Below, one piece after another: positions 8,710 through 17,542 of a stretch of 64,000 nt of DNA; the first letter of the stretch is position 1, and every line of letters starts with the position of its first letter. The position numbers and the translations under genes were made by a program. The notes below the pieces were generated by a model. The model was given only the letters and a program-made list of their open reading frames with translations. It searched no databases and was not told the DNA's origin. The DNA is from Thalassospira sp. MCCC 1A01148 (GTDB taxonomy: Bacteria > Pseudomonadota > Alphaproteobacteria > Rhodospirillales > Thalassospiraceae), in assembly GCF_001613795.1 (NCBI RefSeq), contig NZ_LPVZ01000005.1, positions 1 to 64,000 of the forward strand, in the 5' to 3' direction.

Positions 8710-9663
8710 TCACGCGTTCGCAATCAGATGTGAAATCACAATTGCCAAGAGCACCAGCAATCCGTAATCGCGGTTGGATTTAAAGCGTTTCAGGCAATTG
8801 GCTGCGTCATCAAGTTTGACGGTGGCAACCTGCCATCCAAGATGAATGCCAGCAAGCCCCAGCAAGACAAAATAAGACCAGTGCAGATCTGCCAGCATGC
8901 CCGAAACGCCCAGCAGAAGGGTGGTCATGGTATAGAACCCCTTCGCCCATTTCGGCGTCGCATCGCCCAGACGCAGTGCCAGGGATTTCAGGCCGATCTT
9001 GGCATCATCATCCTTGTCCTGATGGGCATAAATGGTGTCATAGCCAAGTGTCCAGAAAAAGCCTGCCGCATACATGGCAATGGCGGCGGGTTCGACGGTG
9101 CCGGTCACCGCCGCCCACCCGACCAGGGCCCCCCAGTTAAAGGCAAGGCCAAGGCAGGCCTGCGGCCAATAGGTGACGCGCTTCATGAACGGATAGGTGA
9201 TGATAATCGGGATCGAAAAGATGCCGACAATGATTGCCTCGATGCGGAATTGCACCAGAATGCCAAGTCCAAGCAACATCATGAAGCCAAGGAACAGCAA
9301 AGCCTGCCAGACCTTGACCTGACCACTTGGCAGGGGGCGGGTGGTGGTGCGTTCGACCTGGCCATCAAAATTGCGATCCGCCAGATCGTTGATCACGCAA
9401 CCGGCCCCGCGCATGATCACGGCCCCCACCCCGAACAGGGCCATCATGATGACGATTTGTTTGGTGGTGACGGCATCAGTTAACCCGCCTGCCATGGCGG
9501 TAGACCACCAACAGGGCAGCAACAACAGCCATGTGCCAATCGGGCGATCAAGGCGCAGAAGTTTCAGATAGGGCCGCACAGCTTCGGGCATGAAACGATC
9601 TATCCACCCGTCCTGTGGCATATCGTTTTTGCTATTCTGTATTGGCTGGTTGACCTGTGTCAT
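8710..9663 (-). CDS. ubiA: 4-hydroxybenzoate polyprenyltransferase
   Basis: Inner-membrane prenyltransferase attaching the polyprenyl chain to 4-hydroxybenzoate in ubiquinone synthesis. Both aspartate-rich Mg/diphosphate-binding motifs are intact: CVINDLADRNFDGQVERT and DTIYAHQDKDDDAKIG, as in E. coli UbiA. About eight or nine hydrophobic helices are visible. The open frame continues upstream to 10080, but that extension is antisense to rsmE and lacks any UbiA similarity; the ATG at 9663 (MTQVNQP) gives a normal 317-residue protein. Divergent from rsmE. Confidence 0.95.
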   Translation of the reverse strand: MTQVNQPIQNSKNDMPQDGWIDRFMPEAVRPYLKLLRLDRPIGTWLLLLPCWWSTAMAGGLTDAVTTKQIVIMMALFGVGAVIMRGAGCVINDLADRNFDGQVERTTTRPLPSGQVKVWQALLFLGFMMLLGLGILVQFRIEAIIVGIFSIPIIITYPFMKRVTYWPQACLGLAFNWGALVGWAAVTGTVEPAAIAMYAAGFFWTLGYDTIYAHQDKDDDAKIGLKSLALRLGDATPKWAKGFYTMTTLLLGVSGMLADLHWSYFVLLGLAGIHLGWQVATVKLDDAANCLKRFKSNRDYGLLVLLAIVISHLIANA

Positions 9664-9723
9664 AATTGGCCTATCTGATGAAAAACTTTTGCAAAACGCC
9701 GTAAAACGGCTTTGGGGACCTTT

Positions 9724-10524
9724 ATGACCGCAGATGCCACGCGTGCCCGCCAACGCCTTTTCGTTCGTGATCCTATCACGGCTGATAGTGAAATCGAACT
9801 TGCGCCCGAACAGTCTCATTACCTCGAACATGTCATGCGCCTCAAGCCCGGAACGCCGGTAAAAATTTTTAACGGTCTGGATGGTGAGTGGCTTGGCACG
9901 ATCAACGAGCTCCGCAAAAAGAAAGGCAGCGTTACAGCCGAACGACGATTGCGTGAGCAGGGCAACGAGGTCGGACCGACTCTTGTCTTTGCACCGATCA
10001 AAAAACAACGTCTTGATTTCCTGATTGAAAAGTCGGTCGAGCTTGGGGTTGAAAGATTGCAGCCTGTCATCACCCAGCATGGCATCACCGACAAGGTTCG
10101 CCTTGATCGGTTGCAGTCACAGGTTATCGAGGCCGCAGAGCAATGCGAACGCCTGACTGTGCCTGAGGTTTGCGAACCTGTGCGCCTTCTCGACTGGGTC
10201 GCAAATGTGCCGGAAAATCACCATCTGCTATTTTGTGATGAAACAGGATCGGGGTCACCAATTGGTGAAGTGCTAAGTCAGCTATTGGCAAAGGGCGCTG
10301 GCTCGGTTATCGACAATATCAATGTTGTTAACCATGCAATCGTGATTGGACCCGAGGGCGGCTTTAGCGCCGACGAACTTGAACGTATCCGCAAACAGCC
10401 TTTTGCAACGCCTGTAAGTCTCGGTCCGCGTATCCTGCGTGCCGAAACGGCCGCAATCGCAGCTTTGACCGTATTTCAGGATCGTATCGGCGATTGGTCG
10501 CATCGACCCGTTGCGAGAGATTAG
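9724..10524 (+). CDS. rsmE: 16S rRNA (uracil-1498-N3)-methyltransferase
   Basis: SPOUT-class enzyme that methylates U1498 in the 30S decoding centre. The SAM-binding knot is clear: [13 protein letters not shown] followed by [16 protein letters not shown]. The N-terminal PUA-like part has RLFVRDP and [12 protein letters not shown]. Start at 9724 follows GGGGA at 9714-9718; the TTG at 9712 overlaps that ribosome site and is rejected. The gshA start lies 11 bases after its stop, so the two are probably cotranscribed. Confidence 0.95.
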   Translation: MTADATRARQRLFVRDPITADSEIELAPEQSHYLEHVMRLKPGTPVKIFNGLDGEWLGTINELRKKKGSVTAERRLREQGNEVGPTLVFAPIKKQRLDFLIEKSVELGVERLQPVITQHGITDKVRLDRLQSQVIEAAEQCERLTVPEVCEPVRLLDWVANVPENHHLLFCDETGSGSPIGEVLSQLLAKGAGSVIDNINVVNHAIVIGPEGGFSADELERIRKQPFATPVSLGPRILRAETAAIAALTVFQDRIGDWSHRPVARD

Positions 10525-10535
10525 GGGAAGCCCTT

Positions 10536-11906
10536 ATGACTGTCAGCGCCTCCACTGGTGACAGCCCGGTAATTGAAAGCCGGCGCCAGCTTGTCGAATG
10601 GTTCGAGTCCGGCTCTACGCCAAAAAAAGACTGGGCCATCGGCACCGAACACGAAAAATTCGCCTATACCCGCGATGATCTTCGCCCCATTCCCTATGAA
10701 GGGGAACGCAGCGTCAAAACCCTTCTTACCGCCTTGGCCGAACATTATGACTGGGAGCCGATCGTTGAGAACGGCAATGTCATTGCGCTTACCAAGGACA
10801 AATGTTCCGTATCGCTTGAACCGGGCGGCCAGATCGAGCTTTCCGGTGCGCCACTGAAAAACATTCACCAGACTTGTGGCGAAGTGCATACGCATCTGCA
10901 CGAAGTGCGCGAAATTTGTGACGGCATTGGCATTGATATGCTCGGCGTTGGTCACAATCCGAAATGGAAGCGTGACGACATTCCGTGGATGCCCAAGGGG
11001 CGCTACGGCATCATGAAAAACTACATGCCCAAGGTCGGAAACCTTGGTCTGGACATGATGCTTCGGACCTCGACCATTCAGGTCAATCTGGATTTCAGCT
11101 CAGAAGCCGACATGGTCAAGAAGTTCAAGACGTCGCTTGCCCTTCAGCCGGTGGCAACTGCCCTGTTTGCGGCATCCCCGTTTGTTGATGGCAAACCAAG
11201 TGGCTTCCTGTCGGCGCGTTCGAACGTCTGGACGGATACTGACCCGGATCGCTGCGGCATGCTGCCCTTTGTGTTCGAAGACGGTTTTGGGTTTGAACGT
11301 TATGTCGACTACATGCTCGATGTGCCGATGTATTTCGTCTATCGCGACGGCAAGTACATTGATGCAGCCGGAAAGTCGTTCCGTGATTTCATGGATGGCA
11401 AACTGGATGTCTTGCCGGGCGAACGTCCGACCATGAATGACTGGTCAGATCACATGACCACGGCCTTCCCGGAAGTGCGTCTTAAGAAGTTTCTTGAAAT
11501 GCGTGGTGCCGATGGTGGCCCGTGGAAACGCATCTGTGCGCTGCCTGCCCTTTGGGTTGGTTTGCTTTATGATGATGCCGCCCTTGATGCCGCGTGGGAT
11601 CTGGTAAAGGACCTGTCAGTGGCCGAGCGCGAAACGCTGCGCAATGAAGTTCCGCGCACCGCCCTTGCCACCCCGTTCAAGAACGGCACGGTTCAGGACC
11701 TGTCCAAGGAAGTTCTGGCCATTGCCCGTCAGGGGCTGCAAAACCGTGGCCGCATGGATGGCTATGGCGATGACGAAAGCCACTTCCTTGATAGCCTTGA
11801 CGACGTTGCCGAAAGTGGCCGTACGCTGGCTGAGGAATTCCTTGATAAGTATGAAACCGAATGGAACGGATCGGTTGATCCGTTGTTCAAGGAATATGCC
11901 TATTAG
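10536..11906 (+). CDS. gshA: Glutamate-cysteine ligase, plant/alphaproteobacterial type
   Basis: ATP-dependent ligase making gamma-glutamylcysteine, the first step of glutathione synthesis. The 456-residue sequence has the type 3 (GCS2-like) landmarks: [10 protein letters not shown] near residue 30, [20 protein letters not shown], and [24 protein letters not shown] at 10523-10530 is placed well for the ATG at 10536, so I discard the longer frame overlapping rsmE. Glutathione reductase is encoded separately at 44591-45952. A strong terminator follows. Confidence 0.95.
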   Translation: MTVSASTGDSPVIESRRQLVEWFESGSTPKKDWAIGTEHEKFAYTRDDLRPIPYEGERSVKTLLTALAEHYDWEPIVENGNVIALTKDKCSVSLEPGGQIELSGAPLKNIHQTCGEVHTHLHEVREICDGIGIDMLGVGHNPKWKRDDIPWMPKGRYGIMKNYMPKVGNLGLDMMLRTSTIQVNLDFSSEADMVKKFKTSLALQPVATALFAASPFVDGKPSGFLSARSNVWTDTDPDRCGMLPFVFEDGFGFERYVDYMLDVPMYFVYRDGKYIDAAGKSFRDFMDGKLDVLPGERPTMNDWSDHMTTAFPEVRLKKFLEMRGADGGPWKRICALPALWVGLLYDDAALDAAWDLVKDLSVAERETLRNEVPRTALATPFKNGTVQDLSKEVLAIARQGLQNRGRMDGYGDDESHFLDSLDDVAESGRTLAEEFLDKYETEWNGSVDPLFKEYAY

Positions 11907-11927
11907 GGCGTTGGCCATATCAATATC

Positions 11928-11955
11928 AAGGGCAGTGTTCGCACTGCCCTTTTTT
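11928..11955 (+). terminator. Rho-independent terminator after gshA
   Basis: AAGGGCAGTG pairs with CACTGCCCTT around a stable TTCG tetraloop, followed by Ts. Confidence 0.9.
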
Positions 11956-11989
11956 GTGCGTGAATTTGAATGAAAGAAGGTTCTGGACG

Positions 11990-12292
11990 ATGACCGTTAA
12001 AGCCAATCACTGTGAGACCATGACCGATGTTCGCGCCAATGTGGACAGGATTGACAGGCTTCTGGTGGCATTGATGGCCGAACGGCTCAATTACATAGAA
12101 CAGGCTGCACGCATCAAGCAGTCCCGCGATGCCGTGCGTGATGAGGACCGTATCGAAGACGTGATTGCCAAAGTAAAGGCACAATGCCGGATTGATGGCT
12201 TTGACGAGGACATGGCCGAACGCATGTGGCGCGCGATGATGGAAGACTTCATTGCCCATGAATTCGTGAAATGGGATGGCCTGCGCAGCTAG
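11990..12292 (+). CDS. Chorismate mutase, AroQ class
   Basis: Short all-helical protein of about 100 residues. The pattern VDRIDRLLVALMAERLNYIEQAARIKQS, then DEDRIEDVIAKV, matches AroQ-fold chorismate mutase with its conserved Arg, Lys, Asp and Arg active-site positions. It converts chorismate to prephenate for Phe/Tyr synthesis. I choose the ATG at 11990 since the longer frame begins inside the gshA terminator; 12020 is possible. It stands alone. Its substrate pathway begins with the DAHP synthase at 53216. Confidence 0.88.
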   Translation: MTVKANHCETMTDVRANVDRIDRLLVALMAERLNYIEQAARIKQSRDAVRDEDRIEDVIAKVKAQCRIDGFDEDMAERMWRAMMEDFIAHEFVKWDGLRS

Positions 12293-12316
12293 GCCGCGCA
12301 GGTTCCACCTCCAACA

Positions 12317-13837
12317 TCACTGTGCAGCCTGACCAAGCCGGGCTTGGGCGGCAAACCATTGTTCGATGGCTTTGACCTGATCAGGCTGCATCCCAAGGCC
12401 AAGTTTGGTTCTGCGCCACAGAACATCTTCTGCGCAACACACCCATTCCTTGGCCCTCAGATAGTAAAGTTCGGCTTCATACAGGTTCGGGGCGATCTCT
12501 GTGCCCAGATCGCGCAGCGACCTGGCCGCACCGATAATCGTTGAAATCGCTGTGCCGTAGCTTCGCGCCAGACGATAAAGCAACGTGTCTGGCAACCAGT
12601 CATAGGTTGCCTTGGCCGTGGCAAGGAATGCATCGAAATCACCGTCTGGCATATCGCCGCCGGGAAGGATGGCATTTGCCGTCCAGTCCTTGGCATCGTT
12701 GCCCAGAACCGGGGCCAGTTTTTGCATCGCATGTTCGGCCAGTCTGCGATAGGTGGTGATCTTGCCGCCATAGATCGACAGGATCGGGGCGGAACTTTCG
12801 GTATCGCCGGTATCAAGATCAAACACGTAATCGCGGGTTACCGCCGACGCATTGTCGTTCTTGTCATCATAAAGCGGGCGCACACCGGAATAGTCCCAGA
12901 CCACGTCGTTGCGGTTGAGTGGTTTGGCCAGATAGCCATTCACCAGATCAAGCAGATAGTCGATTTCCTGATCGCTGATTTCGACCTGTGCCGGATCGCC
13001 GGTATAGGCAACATCGGTCGTGCCGATCAGGGTGTAGTCCTGCTGATAGGGGATGGCAAAGGCAATGCGGCCATCGCTGTTTTGGAAGATATAGCAATGG
13101 TCATGGTCATGAATGCGCGGCACGACAATGTGGCTGCCCTTGACCAGTCGAAGACCAGCGGCCTTTTTGCCAAGTCCGGCATTTTCGACCATTTCGGTCA
13201 CCCACGGGCCTGCGGCATTGACCACCGCTTTGGCTTGAACCGATTGCCGGGAACCATCGGGCCCGATCAACTCGGCATTCCAGTGATCGTGATGGCGCAT
13301 CAGTGACGCGCATTTGGTCCGGGTTTGGATTTCCGCGCCACGGGCCTGTGCGTCTTGGGCGTTCAGCACAACAAGCCTGGCATCATCCACCCAGCAATCG
13401 GAATAGGAAAAGCCGCCAGCGTAATCGGATTTCAACGGTTCGCCTTCGGGCGTGCCCTTGAAGGAAACGGCACGTGATCCGGGCAGGCGTTTGCGCCTTG
13501 CCAGATGATCATAAAGGAACAACCCTGCGCGCAGCATCCATTTCGGACGCAAACCCCTGTGATGGGGCAGGACAAAGGTCAAAGGCCAGATGATATGTGG
13601 GGCAGCAGCCAACAGAACTTCGCGTTCCTGAAGTGCTTCACGCACCAGACGGAACTCGTAATGTTCAAGATATCGAAGGCCGCCATGGATGAGTTTGGTC
13701 GAGGAAGAAGAGGTGGACGAGGCAAGGTCGCGCTGTTCGACCAAAAGAACAGAAAGCCCGCGACCGGCGGCATCACGGGCAATACCAGCCCCGTTGATGC
13801 CGCCGCCAACGACCAGAAGGTCGTATGTTTTGGTCAC
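12317..13837 (-). CDS. glpD: Aerobic glycerol-3-phosphate dehydrogenase
   Basis: FAD enzyme oxidising sn-glycerol 3-phosphate to dihydroxyacetone phosphate and passing electrons to quinone at the membrane. The N-terminal dinucleotide loop YDLLVVGGGINGAGIARDAA, the segment STKLIHGGLRYLE, and IYGGKITTYRRLAE are diagnostic. Length 506 is normal. It begins with GTG at 13837, one base after the stop of the upstream phnE, so it is the last gene of the phnD-phnC-phnE-phnE-glpD operon. That position suggests the importer supplies a glycerol-3-phosphate precursor. Confidence 0.95.
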   Translation of the reverse strand: MTKTYDLLVVGGGINGAGIARDAAGRGLSVLLVEQRDLASSTSSSSTKLIHGGLRYLEHYEFRLVREALQEREVLLAAAPHIIWPLTFVLPHHRGLRPKWMLRAGLFLYDHLARRKRLPGSRAVSFKGTPEGEPLKSDYAGGFSYSDCWVDDARLVVLNAQDAQARGAEIQTRTKCASLMRHHDHWNAELIGPDGSRQSVQAKAVVNAAGPWVTEMVENAGLGKKAAGLRLVKGSHIVVPRIHDHDHCYIFQNSDGRIAFAIPYQQDYTLIGTTDVAYTGDPAQVEISDQEIDYLLDLVNGYLAKPLNRNDVVWDYSGVRPLYDDKNDNASAVTRDYVFDLDTGDTESSAPILSIYGGKITTYRRLAEHAMQKLAPVLGNDAKDWTANAILPGGDMPDGDFDAFLATAKATYDWLPDTLLYRLARSYGTAISTIIGAARSLRDLGTEIAPNLYEAELYYLRAKEWVCCAEDVLWRRTKLGLGMQPDQVKAIEQWFAAQARLGQAAQ

Positions 13838-13838
13838 G

Positions 13839-14663
13839 TCAGATCACCTTTTTGCGCAGGTAAGCTGAAATGGCTTCGCCAATAATGACCAGACCAATGA
13901 TTGCAAGAAGGATCGTGGCAACCGTTTGCCATGCAAAGGTATCAATCGCGCCCTGAAGGATGATGCCGATACCGCCAGCACCGACCAGCCCCAGAACCGT
14001 ACTTTCACGCAGGTTGATGTCCCAGCGCAGGATGGATACGGCAAAGAAGGTCGGCATGACTTGCGGAATGACGCCATAGACCAGAATCTTGAAACGCGAT
14101 GCGCCAACAGATTCCAGTGCCTCGATCGGGGCTCGGTCGATTTCCTCGATTGCTTCGCCCAGCAATTTGCCAAGGAAGCCCAAGGACCGGAAAACAATTG
14201 CCAGAATACCGGCCAGAACACCCGGTCCGAACACGGCAACAAACAGCAGCGCCCAGATAATGGTGTTGACCGAACGCGACGACACCAGAATGAACCGGCC
14301 AAGCCACAGGGTTGCGCGGTTCGGCGTGGTGTTTTGTGCCGCGATCAGGGCAATCGGCAGTGACATGAACACTGCAAAGAAGGTCGCAATCGTTGCGATA
14401 TTGACGGTTTCCAGAAGCGTCCAGGCGATATCCTGCCAGCCTTCAAGCGATGGCGGGAACATGCGGGCAAACAGATCGCCCATCTGTTCCGGGGCATCCC
14501 AAAGCCACGGCCAGATGATGTTGATCGTGGACAAGGACCAGACAACAGCGAGTGCGACCAGTGCGGTCAGGCCATAGCGCCGCCAGCGTTCCTTGGTGGT
14601 ATAGCGGGACCATTCGCGGTTGGCGATTGCTTCCGGTCCGGTAGGTTGGGTGGTGGCTACCAT
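13839..14663 (-). CDS. phnE: Phosphonate-type ABC transporter permease PhnE (second copy)
   Basis: Inner-membrane permease of about 274 residues with five to six helices. The EAA cytoplasmic loop that contacts the ATPase is present (EEIDRAPIEALESVGASRF...IPQVMP). Start at 14663 (MVATTQ) follows AGGAGGAACC; the longer frame to 14723 lacks support. It overlaps the upstream phnE by seven bases and abuts glpD. The two PhnE proteins are related to each other and probably form a heterodimer. Confidence 0.9.
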   Translation of the reverse strand: MVATTQPTGPEAIANREWSRYTTKERWRRYGLTALVALAVVWSLSTINIIWPWLWDAPEQMGDLFARMFPPSLEGWQDIAWTLLETVNIATIATFFAVFMSLPIALIAAQNTTPNRATLWLGRFILVSSRSVNTIIWALLFVAVFGPGVLAGILAIVFRSLGFLGKLLGEAIEEIDRAPIEALESVGASRFKILVYGVIPQVMPTFFAVSILRWDINLRESTVLGLVGAGGIGIILQGAIDTFAWQTVATILLAIIGLVIIGEAISAYLRKKVI

Positions 14664-15463
14664 AGGTTCCTCCTGATCCGGCCGCTGATGGCCTCGCTGA
14701 CAAGGATTACACCGATGATGCAAAGGGTAATCGCCAGCGCAAAGTCATAGTCATAACGCCCAAAGGCATTAAGAAGGGTCGATCCGATACCGCCTGCACC
14801 AACGATGCCCACAATGGCAGAGGCGCGCAGGTTGCTATCAAGCTGATAGATGGAAAGACCGATCTGACGGGGCATGATTTGCGGGATCACGGCATACAGA
14901 AGGGTGACAAATGTCGCCCCGCCGGCAGCGCGGATCGCCTCGACCTGACCCCAGTCGATTTCCTCGATCCGTTCGGCCAGCATTTTGGCAACGAAACCGA
15001 TGGAATAGACCGTCAGCGTCAGAATGCCCGCGAGCGGGCCAAAGCCGACAGCTTTGACAAACAGGATCGCGACAATGACCGGATGGAAGGAACGGGCAAC
15101 AATGATGACACCACGCCCGATGGTATAAAGCCATTTTGGCGCGATGTTCGATGCCGATGCAAAGGCAATCGGAACGCTTAACGCCAGACCAAGCAGGGTG
15201 GAAACGATGGCGATCTTGATGCTTTCCATGAAGCCGTCAAACAACAACTCGCCGCGGATGAAGCTGGGCGGGAAGGCGCCCTTGAAGATACGGATCGCAC
15301 GCGGGACACCATCCTGAATGCGCTCCCAGTCGAATGGCAGGGATGTTAATGCCCACCATACATAGGCCGCAACCGCCACCAGAATCCCCCAGCGCAACAC
15401 AGGGTTTGCGATGAAGGGGGGCTTCTTCCAGGTGCGGCCCGTTGGTTGAACGGTGCTGCTCAT
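14657..15463 (-). CDS. phnE: Phosphonate-type ABC transporter permease PhnE (first copy)
   Basis: Permease of 268 residues with a conserved EAA loop (ERIEEIDWGQVEAIRAAGGATF...IPQIMP) and the typical ending GIVGAGGIGSTLLNAFGRYDY. Its ATG overlaps the phnC stop by four bases and its own end overlaps the next permease, so the genes are translationally coupled. The pore carries an organophosphorus compound across the inner membrane; its identity is not set by the sequence. Confidence 0.92.
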   Translation of the reverse strand: MSSTVQPTGRTWKKPPFIANPVLRWGILVAVAAYVWWALTSLPFDWERIQDGVPRAIRIFKGAFPPSFIRGELLFDGFMESIKIAIVSTLLGLALSVPIAFASASNIAPKWLYTIGRGVIIVARSFHPVIVAILFVKAVGFGPLAGILTLTVYSIGFVAKMLAERIEEIDWGQVEAIRAAGGATFVTLLYAVIPQIMPRQIGLSIYQLDSNLRASAIVGIVGAGGIGSTLLNAFGRYDYDFALAITLCIIGVILVSEAISGRIRRNLW

Positions 15464-16257
15464 CGTGCCGCGACCTCGCGCAGGTGGTTGCTGCTTTCGG
15501 CGCCGCCGCGTTCCTCGGCCGGGACACCGGCATAAATTTCATCCATCGCGTCATTGTTCAGGTCGACCGGCTCGCCGTCGAAAATGATGCGGCCAAAGCG
15601 CATGCCAACGATCCGCTGGGTGTATTCCTTGGCTTCGTTGACGTTATGAATGTTGATCAGAACCGGCAGGTGCAGCTCGGATGCGAGCGCGCGCAGCAGA
15701 TCCATGATCTGACGTGATGTTTTCGGATCAAGCGATGCGGTTGGTTCATCTGCCAGCAGGATTTCAGGTTCCTGCATCAGGGCGCGGACCACACCAACAC
15801 GCTGGCGTTCACCACCGGAAAGTTCATCAGCACGTTTGTCGGCATAATGGGCGATACCGACGCGTTCCATCAAATGAAAGGCGCGATCAATGTCTTCCTG
15901 CGGGTATTTGCGCGTCACAGCGCGCCATGCCGGAAGATAGCCCAGACGACCGGACTGGACGTTTTCCATCACCGTCAAACGGTCAATCAGGTTAAAGCCC
16001 TGAAACACCATACCAATGCGGCGACGTGCCAAACGCAGCGCCTTGCCTTCAAGCTTGGTCAATTCAGTGCCATTAAGTTCGATAGAGCCCGAAGACGGTT
16101 CCACAAGGCGGTTGATGCAGCGCAGCAGGGTACTTTTACCCGCGCCTGACGCACCAATGATGGAAACAACACTTTCGCCCGGGACTTCAAGGTTCAGGTT
16201 CTTCAACACTGCCTTTTCGTCGCCATAGCGTTTTACAAGTTCTTTGATACGCAGCAT
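15460..16257 (-). CDS. phnC: Phosphonate-type ABC transporter ATP-binding protein
   Basis: Cytosolic ATPase of 265 residues. Walker A GASGAGKST at 35-43, signature LSGGERQRV, and Walker B ILLADEPTASLD are intact. The RIGMVFQGFNLIDRLTVMENV and NIHNVNEAKEYTQRIVGMRFGRI text is characteristic of the PhnC branch. It powers the two PhnE permeases and overlaps the first by four bases. Confidence 0.95.
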   Translation of the reverse strand: MLRIKELVKRYGDEKAVLKNLNLEVPGESVVSIIGASGAGKSTLLRCINRLVEPSSGSIELNGTELTKLEGKALRLARRRIGMVFQGFNLIDRLTVMENVQSGRLGYLPAWRAVTRKYPQEDIDRAFHLMERVGIAHYADKRADELSGGERQRVGVVRALMQEPEILLADEPTASLDPKTSRQIMDLLRALASELHLPVLINIHNVNEAKEYTQRIVGMRFGRIIFDGEPVDLNNDAMDEIYAGVPAEERGGAESSNHLREVAAR

Positions 16258-16285
16258 TGCGTTACCCCGAATAAAATGGGTGGCA

Positions 16286-16309
16286 CAGGGCCTGCAAAAG
16301 CAGGCCCTG
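16286..16309 (-). promoter_or_regulatory. Intercistronic stem-loop between phnD and phnC
   Basis: CAGGGCCTG and CAGGCCCTG form a perfect 9-bp stem around CAAAAG, located between the phnD stop and the phnC start on the minus strand. There is no T-run, so it more likely protects the phnD message 3' end or lowers downstream expression. Confidence 0.6.
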
Positions 16310-16339
16310 CATCGTTCGGTTCGATTGAATGGTCGGGAA

Positions 16340-17338
16340 TTACTTCAGGTTGTCCGGGGTGTATTTCACACCGTTGGCAGCCTGAATTTCGCGAATAACC
16401 GCCCAGTCATCCTTGTAGGTGATCGGCAGGAACTTCGAGACACCCTTGAACTCTTCACCAAGGGCGGTGCCCTTCATGTCGAAGGTAAAGAAGGCTTCCT
16501 TGATCTTTTCGACCAGTTCCGGCTTCAGGTTGTGGGCATAGTTGAACGAAGTGGTCGGGAAAGGCTTGCTTTCGTAGATGATTTTGACTTCGTTCGGATC
16601 ATAAAGATCGCGCTGGGCCATACGTTCGACAACTTCAGACGCGACCGGGGCTGCGTCATAGTCACCGGCAACAACGCCCAGGATCGACTGATCGTGGGAG
16701 CCGGAATAGACAACTTCGTAATCCTGTTCCGGAACGATGCCCTGACCCGGAAGCAGTGCACGCGGTGCAAGGTTGCCCGAGTTCGAGGTCGGCGAGGTAT
16801 GGGCAACGCGTTTGCCTTTGAGGTCCTCAACCGTGTCGATGCCGCTGTCGGTGCGGGTGTAAAGCTGAAGCGTGTAACCAAAGCGGCCATCATCCGCACC
16901 CATCAGCGCGAACGGAACTGCACCGGCAAGGTTAACAGCAAACGGGGTCGGGCCGGTCGAGAAGCCCGCAACGTGCAGACGGCCTGAGCGCATGGCTTCG
17001 ACTTCTGCCGAGTTCGACTGAACAGCAAAGAAGTGAACGTCTTTGCCGGTAACGTCTTCAAGATGCTGCAGGAACGGGTCCCAGATGTCGGCATAAACAG
17101 CCGGGTCTTCGACCGGGGTATATGCAAAGACAAGGGTGTCCGGGTCAACGAGCTGATCCGCTGCCGGGGCATCGGCAACAAGGTCGCCGTCCATGTCGCA
17201 ATACATCGGATCAAGATCGCCGCGCGCGATGCAGTCATCTGCGGCGGCCGCCGGGGTGGAAGCCATGCCGACCATGCCGATTGCGGCAAGGAGGGTGCTA
17301 AGCTTTAAACTTTCGGTTTTTTTCGGAATTGAAAACAC
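16340..17338 (-). CDS. phnD: Phosphate/phosphite/phosphonate-type periplasmic binding protein
   Basis: Solute receptor of the importer, 332 residues with a signal peptide cleaved near AAAA-DD (residue 34). The mature N-terminus has an extra segment with two cysteines (36, 47) and an aspartate-rich loop DMDGDLVAD (48-56) resembling a calcium-binding loop. The binding-protein fold follows: VFAYTPVEDPAVY, AGFSTGPTPFAV, and VAHTSPTSNSGNLAPRALL, equivalent to the phosphonate-binding PTSxSGxxxP stretch of PhnD. It starts with GTG after AAAGGTC. Divergent from the DeoR regulator. The ligand could be a phosphonate or a phosphate monoester such as glycerol 3-phosphate. Confidence 0.9.
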   Translation of the reverse strand: MFSIPKKTESLKLSTLLAAIGMVGMASTPAAAADDCIARGDLDPMYCDMDGDLVADAPAADQLVDPDTLVFAYTPVEDPAVYADIWDPFLQHLEDVTGKDVHFFAVQSNSAEVEAMRSGRLHVAGFSTGPTPFAVNLAGAVPFALMGADDGRFGYTLQLYTRTDSGIDTVEDLKGKRVAHTSPTSNSGNLAPRALLPGQGIVPEQDYEVVYSGSHDQSILGVVAGDYDAAPVASEVVERMAQRDLYDPNEVKIIYESKPFPTTSFNYAHNLKPELVEKIKEAFFTFDMKGTALGEEFKGVSKFLPITYKDDWAVIREIQAANGVKYTPDNLK

Positions 17339-17542
17339 TGTTTTCGGACCTTTCTTCCCTGTGAATAACGGCTTTCCGCCGTTTTGAGTGTGGTTTTGTT
17401 GTTTTTATTGTTGCTTTAACCAACAGTATGAATTTGAAAAAGTTGGAAAATCAACACAAAACTGTAACAAAACGTATCGATCAGGGTTGCTAAGATGGCC
17501 CTCGTCGGCACAAAACCGGCCTTAATTGAGGGGGATGTGGCT
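17339..17542. promoter_or_regulatory. Divergent control region between phnD and the DeoR-family regulator
   Basis: AT-rich stretch with a small hairpin AACGGC/GCCGTT at 17367-17383 and repeated GTTTTGTT-type blocks on opposite strands (around 17393-17412 and 17453-17470). DeoR proteins often bind such repeats, but no exact operator consensus is recognisable. Confidence 0.4.

Noticed and set aside
9664..10080. N-terminal extension of the ubiA frame
   Set aside because: It is antisense to rsmE, has no UbiA similarity, and ATG 9663 gives a normal-length protein.
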